A stretch of 64,000 nt of DNA from Sorangium cellulosum. GTDB lineage: Bacteria; Myxococcota_A; Polyangia; Polyangiales; Polyangiaceae. The position numbers and the translations under genes are program-made. How positions within the stretch are numbered: position 1 is the first letter of the stretch; each line of letters opens with the position of its first letter. The notes under the pieces are model-generated. The model was not told the origin of the DNA. It ran no database searches and saw only the letters and a list, made by a program, of their open reading frames with translations. This document shows positions 61,532-64,000 of this stretch, one piece after another. The stretch lies in assembly GCF_002950945.1 (NCBI RefSeq), contig NZ_CP012673.1:12143501-12207500 (forward strand), read 5' to 3'.

Positions 61532-62008
61532 ATGTACAGGCGCTTCGCGCTCGAGGGCGACGTGCACGCCGCGCTCGACCTCGTGCCGCTGGCCGCGCGG
61601 CGGAAGCTGGATCTCGCCGGGCTCAAGCTCTCGCTCGCGGGCTGGCAGGCGCTGTCGCGCGCAGAGCGGCTCGCGCTGTGCCACCTGCCGGCCGATACGG
61701 ACGAGGACGTCGCGGTGTACGCCGAGGTGCTCCGCGGCTTCGCGGACCGCGCCGGCGTCGCCCTCGCCCCGCTCGCGGGCGCGCCGGCGCGCCGCGACTG
61801 GGCCGCGGACGCCGTCGGCGCGCGGCTGCGCGATCGGCTCGGCCCGGACGGCGCGCCCGACGATGGCGCGCTCGGCCGGCTGACCGAGGAGGAGCGGTAC
61901 GCGCTCTTCAAGCTCGCCGATCCGAGGCGCGGGCCCGAGAAGCTGCGCGCGCTGCTCCACGAGCTCGGGCTGCCCCGGGGCGCCGGCGGCGAGGCGCCGG
62001 CCGGCTGA
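61532..62008 (+). CDS. Nitrate-reductase-associated protein (NarM-like)
   Basis: 158 residues from ATG 61532. The sequence follows the nitrate-reductase-associated family closely: FALEGDVHAALDLVPLAARRKLDLAGLKLSLAGWQALSRAERLALCHLPADTDEDVAVYAEVL matches the family core in order and spacing. In cyanobacteria the NarM member is needed for active assimilatory nitrate reductase. The second half has an extra helical segment (RLTEEERYALFKLADPRRGPEKLRALLHELGL). No nitrate reductase gene is near; the sirohaem reductase at 24645 might be its distant partner. It is convergent with ybbR. Confidence 0.75.
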   Translation: MYRRFALEGDVHAALDLVPLAARRKLDLAGLKLSLAGWQALSRAERLALCHLPADTDEDVAVYAEVLRGFADRAGVALAPLAGAPARRDWAADAVGARLRDRLGPDGAPDDGALGRLTEEERYALFKLADPRRGPEKLRALLHELGLPRGAGGEAPAG

Positions 62009-62036
62009 GCGGCGCGGCGCGGTCGACGCGCGCCGC

Positions 62037-62975
62037 TCACCACTTCAGGAGCACCCGCGGCGGGTTGACCTCGGCGGTCACCCGCGGGACGTCGACCAGC
62101 ACGTCCAGGTACGTGCTGCCCGGCTGGCTCAGATCCAGGTTCGCCGCCTTGGGCTCGACGCGCGCCATGATCGCCTCCGGCACGACGGCGTTCACGTCCT
62201 CGGGCGTGCCGGTGATCCTCACCTGCACGAACTCCGGCTGGGTCGCGAGGCGCGGCATGCCGACGACCTCGACCTTGCGATCGAAGGTCCGCGTGGCGAG
62301 CTCGCGCCCGATCTCGAGCGTCGCCATCACGCTGTCGGCGTCGTACGTGACGAGGCTCGGGGGCCGGTCGAGGGCCAGGTTCCGCTGGTAGGTGCCCTCC
62401 GTGAGCCCGCTGATGTCGAACGGCGCGGTGCGCGCGAGCTGGATCGTGTCGACGATGGAGCGCGGGCCGCGGGCCTTGACCGCCGGCGGCTCGATCGAGA
62501 TCATCCCCTTCACGAGGAACCCCTGGGCGGCGTCCCCGGTGCGCGGCACCTGCACCGGGACCGACCGATCGACGACGTCGTCCCAGCGCAGGTCGATCGT
62601 CGGCGGGTAGATCTGCTCGACCGTGAGCCCCGCCGGGACGTGGATCATCTCGGCGTTGAGATCGATGCGCGTCGTCGTGCCGCTCCGGAGGTCGAGCTGC
62701 AGCGTGCCGAGGTCGTCGGCGCGGAGGTCGTCGAGCTGGGTCCGGGAGCCCCGCACGGTCACCGAGACGACGTCCGGGATCTGCGTCATGAGCTGCCGGT
62801 TGCGGGACTCGGGCGGGATGACCGAGACGACGCGGAGCGAGAACGTGCGCTGCGCGTTCTCCGCCCCGTGGATGAAGGCGTAGAGGCACAGCGCGAAGGC
62901 GAGCGAGAGGAGCTTGAGGCCGAGGTTGTCGAGCAGCGCCGAGCGGAGCGCCTCGCGGAGGGCGGCGAGCGTCAT
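62037..62975 (-). CDS. cdaR: YbbR-domain protein, CdaA regulator (CdaR) type
   Basis: 312 residues; the ATG overlaps the cdaA stop by four bases. One N-terminal transmembrane helix (about 18-36, LGLKLLSLAFALCLYAFI) is followed by YbbR repeats outside the membrane: strand patterns such as PDVVSVTVRGSRTQLDDL, ADDLGTLQLDL and PPAVKARGPRSIVDTIQL recur about every 80-90 residues, giving about three repeats. In Firmicutes, CdaR binds CdaA through the membrane and tunes c-di-AMP synthesis. The coupled gene order cdaA-cdaR supports the same role here. Confidence 0.9.
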   Translation of the reverse strand: MTLAALREALRSALLDNLGLKLLSLAFALCLYAFIHGAENAQRTFSLRVVSVIPPESRNRQLMTQIPDVVSVTVRGSRTQLDDLRADDLGTLQLDLRSGTTTRIDLNAEMIHVPAGLTVEQIYPPTIDLRWDDVVDRSVPVQVPRTGDAAQGFLVKGMISIEPPAVKARGPRSIVDTIQLARTAPFDISGLTEGTYQRNLALDRPPSLVTYDADSVMATLEIGRELATRTFDRKVEVVGMPRLATQPEFVQVRITGTPEDVNAVVPEAIMARVEPKAANLDLSQPGSTYLDVLVDVPRVTAEVNPPRVLLKW

Positions 62976-64000
62976 GGTTCATCCCGCGGGGGCGTCCCCT
63001 CCGCGCTCCCCTTGGTGACGACCGCGCTCGCGGCCTGGCCGGTCGGCACGAACGTGCGCTGCGACGGGACCGGGGAATCGGCCGCGGCGGCGGCGGAGAG
63101 GTCGACCACCGCGTGCCGGCTGGACGACGGGCGGTCGCCGTCCTGCGCGGGCGTCGGCGAGGGCACGGGCGCGCGGAGGTCGGCGCTGGAGGCCGCCGGG
63201 GCGCGCGCCTCGGCGCCCGAGCGCATCGGCGTGGAGGTCGACATCCTCCCCATCGGCCGCGCCTCCGTGTCCGCCGGCCCCTTCATCATCGAGGGCGTCT
63301 TCGCGATCGGCGCCGCGGGCTTGCCCTCGATCGGCGCGGGCTTCGCGGCGGCGGGCTTGCCCGGATCGAGGCCCTGCCCGGCGGCGCCCACCGGCGCGCC
63401 GCGCGCCGGCGAGGACGGCGTCGGCGTCGGCGCCGGGAGGCTCGTGCGGCCGCCGGCGGCCACCTTCTTCGCGAAGCGCCGCCGCCGCGACGTCCGCCCG
63501 AACAGGCCGAGCAGCGCGTGCCGCAGCGACTGGCCGTCGAGGTTCGAGACGATGTTGCCGCTGAAGCAGAAGCTGATCGTGCCGCGCTCCTCGCTGACCA
63601 CGACCACCACGGCGTCGGTCTCCTCGGTGATCCCGAGCGCGGCGCGGTGCCGGGAGCCGAGGCTCGCGTCGAGGATCTTCGTCTCCGGCATCGGGAAGAA
63701 GATGCCGGCGCGCGCGATCTTGAGGTCGCGGATGAGCACCGCGCCGTCGTGCAGCTTGTTCACCGACTCGGGCACGAAGAGGGACACGAGCAGCTCCCGG
63801 GTCACGACCGAGTCGATGTGGATCCCGTCGCTCTTCACGAACTCGAGGACGTTCGCGTCCTGCTCGAAGGCGATGATCGCGCCCATGCGGTGGCGGGCCA
63901 GCTCGGTCGCGGCCGCGACCACCTCGTCGATGACGCGCGACTGCTGCTCGCGCCCCCTCGTGAACCAGTTGCTGCCGCCGACGCGGATGAGGGCGCGGCG
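62972..64000 (-). CDS. cdaA: Diadenylate cyclase CdaA, partial (5' end beyond the window)
   Basis: The reading frame enters from the right edge without a start; the transmembrane N-terminus lies outside. The visible part has the DAC (DisA_N) domain: IIAFEQD, KLHDGAVLIRDLKIA with the DGA motif, and GSRHRAALGITEETDA with the RHR motif, both needed to make c-di-AMP from two ATP. The domain ends near GLFGRTSRRRRF. It is followed by about 165 residues rich in Pro, Ala, Lys and Ser with no fold, an addition not found in typical CdaA (about 270 residues). The 3' end overlaps the ybbR gene. No GlmM gene follows within the window. Confidence 0.93.
   Translation of the reverse strand, partial: RRALIRVGGSNWFTRGREQQSRVIDEVVAAATELARHRMGAIIAFEQDANVLEFVKSDGIHIDSVVTRELLVSLFVPESVNKLHDGAVLIRDLKIARAGIFFPMPETKILDASLGSRHRAALGITEETDAVVVVVSEERGTISFCFSGNIVSNLDGQSLRHALLGLFGRTSRRRRFAKKVAAGGRTSLPAPTPTPSSPARGAPVGAAGQGLDPGKPAAAKPAPIEGKPAAPIAKTPSMMKGPADTEARPMGRMSTSTPMRSGAEARAPAASSADLRAPVPSPTPAQDGDRPSSSRHAVVDLSAAAAADSPVPSQRTFVPTGQAASAVVTKGSAEGTPPRDEP

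Noticed and set aside
1..64000. tRNA and rRNA genes
   Set aside because: I looked for GGTTCGA-type T-loops with paired arms and for conserved rRNA stretches and found none that hold up; short matches lie inside genes.

Overview
The window is about 70% G+C, with strong GC3 bias, dense co-directional gene blocks and many ATGA or GTGA start-stop overlaps. An ActABCDEF alternative complex III next to a caa3 oxidase, paired eukaryote-type Ser/Thr kinases, an FHA-GAF-adenylate cyclase and Cys-rich lipoproteins all point to a myxobacterium, most likely of the Sorangium/Polyangiales group. That placement is inferred from gene content, not from a database match. I found no rRNA, tRNA, CRISPR array, insertion sequence or prophage gene.

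Layout: 84-5466 (minus) encodes a Cys-rich lipoprotein, a secreted beta-propeller/Ig protein and a SpoIVB-type (S55) peptidase whose two catalytic halves are in swapped order. 5613-7647 (plus) encodes a small membrane protein, an aldo/keto reductase and a PhyH-type dioxygenase. 7999-21139 (plus) is one long respiratory operon: alternative complex III (actABCDEF), a repeat-rich membrane protein, a SCO1 copper chaperone and the four subunits of an A2-type caa3 oxidase. A RegB/RegA-like redox two-component system follows directly (21387-23358). Upstream of actA lie four regularly spaced palindromes that match the RegA/PrrA consensus GCGNC-Nx-GNCGC and end at a recognisable promoter. This suggests the regulator pair controls the operon beside it.

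23366-26312 carries a trans-sulfuration-type PLP enzyme divergent from a sirohaem nitrite/sulfite reductase. 26470-32115 (minus) holds UvrD/PcrA helicase, a lipoprotein and two tandem Ser/Thr kinases. 32311-40438 is a mixed block: an extensin-like DD-peptidase split by minisatellite repeats, a CPBP intramembrane protease with a HAD hydrolase, an AI-2E-type transporter, a double-TM2 protein, a frameshifted protease relic and a GH35-type glycosidase. 40574-46937 (minus) encodes nuoL-nuoM-nuoN only. NuoL carries an inserted loop domain and NuoM a signal peptide plus an Ig-like domain, both predicted to face the periplasm.

47163-51094 (minus) encodes EngB, a DUF971 protein, an oxidoreductase, a small membrane protein and AccA. 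51237-54927 has an FHA-GAF-cyclase divergent from glycerol kinase. 55228-59878 has a UPF0158 protein, a maltoporin-like porin and a Tat-exported serine hydrolase, with long intergenic gaps. The right end has a secreted hypothetical protein, a nitrate-reductase-associated protein, and the c-di-AMP pair YbbR/CdaR and CdaA, the last cut by the window edge.

The most unusual non-coding feature is a 125-bp long-hairpin element in two copies (26312-26436 and 50018-50142). Each starts at the stop codon of an unrelated gene in the same relative orientation, and the apical stem shows compensatory base changes between copies.
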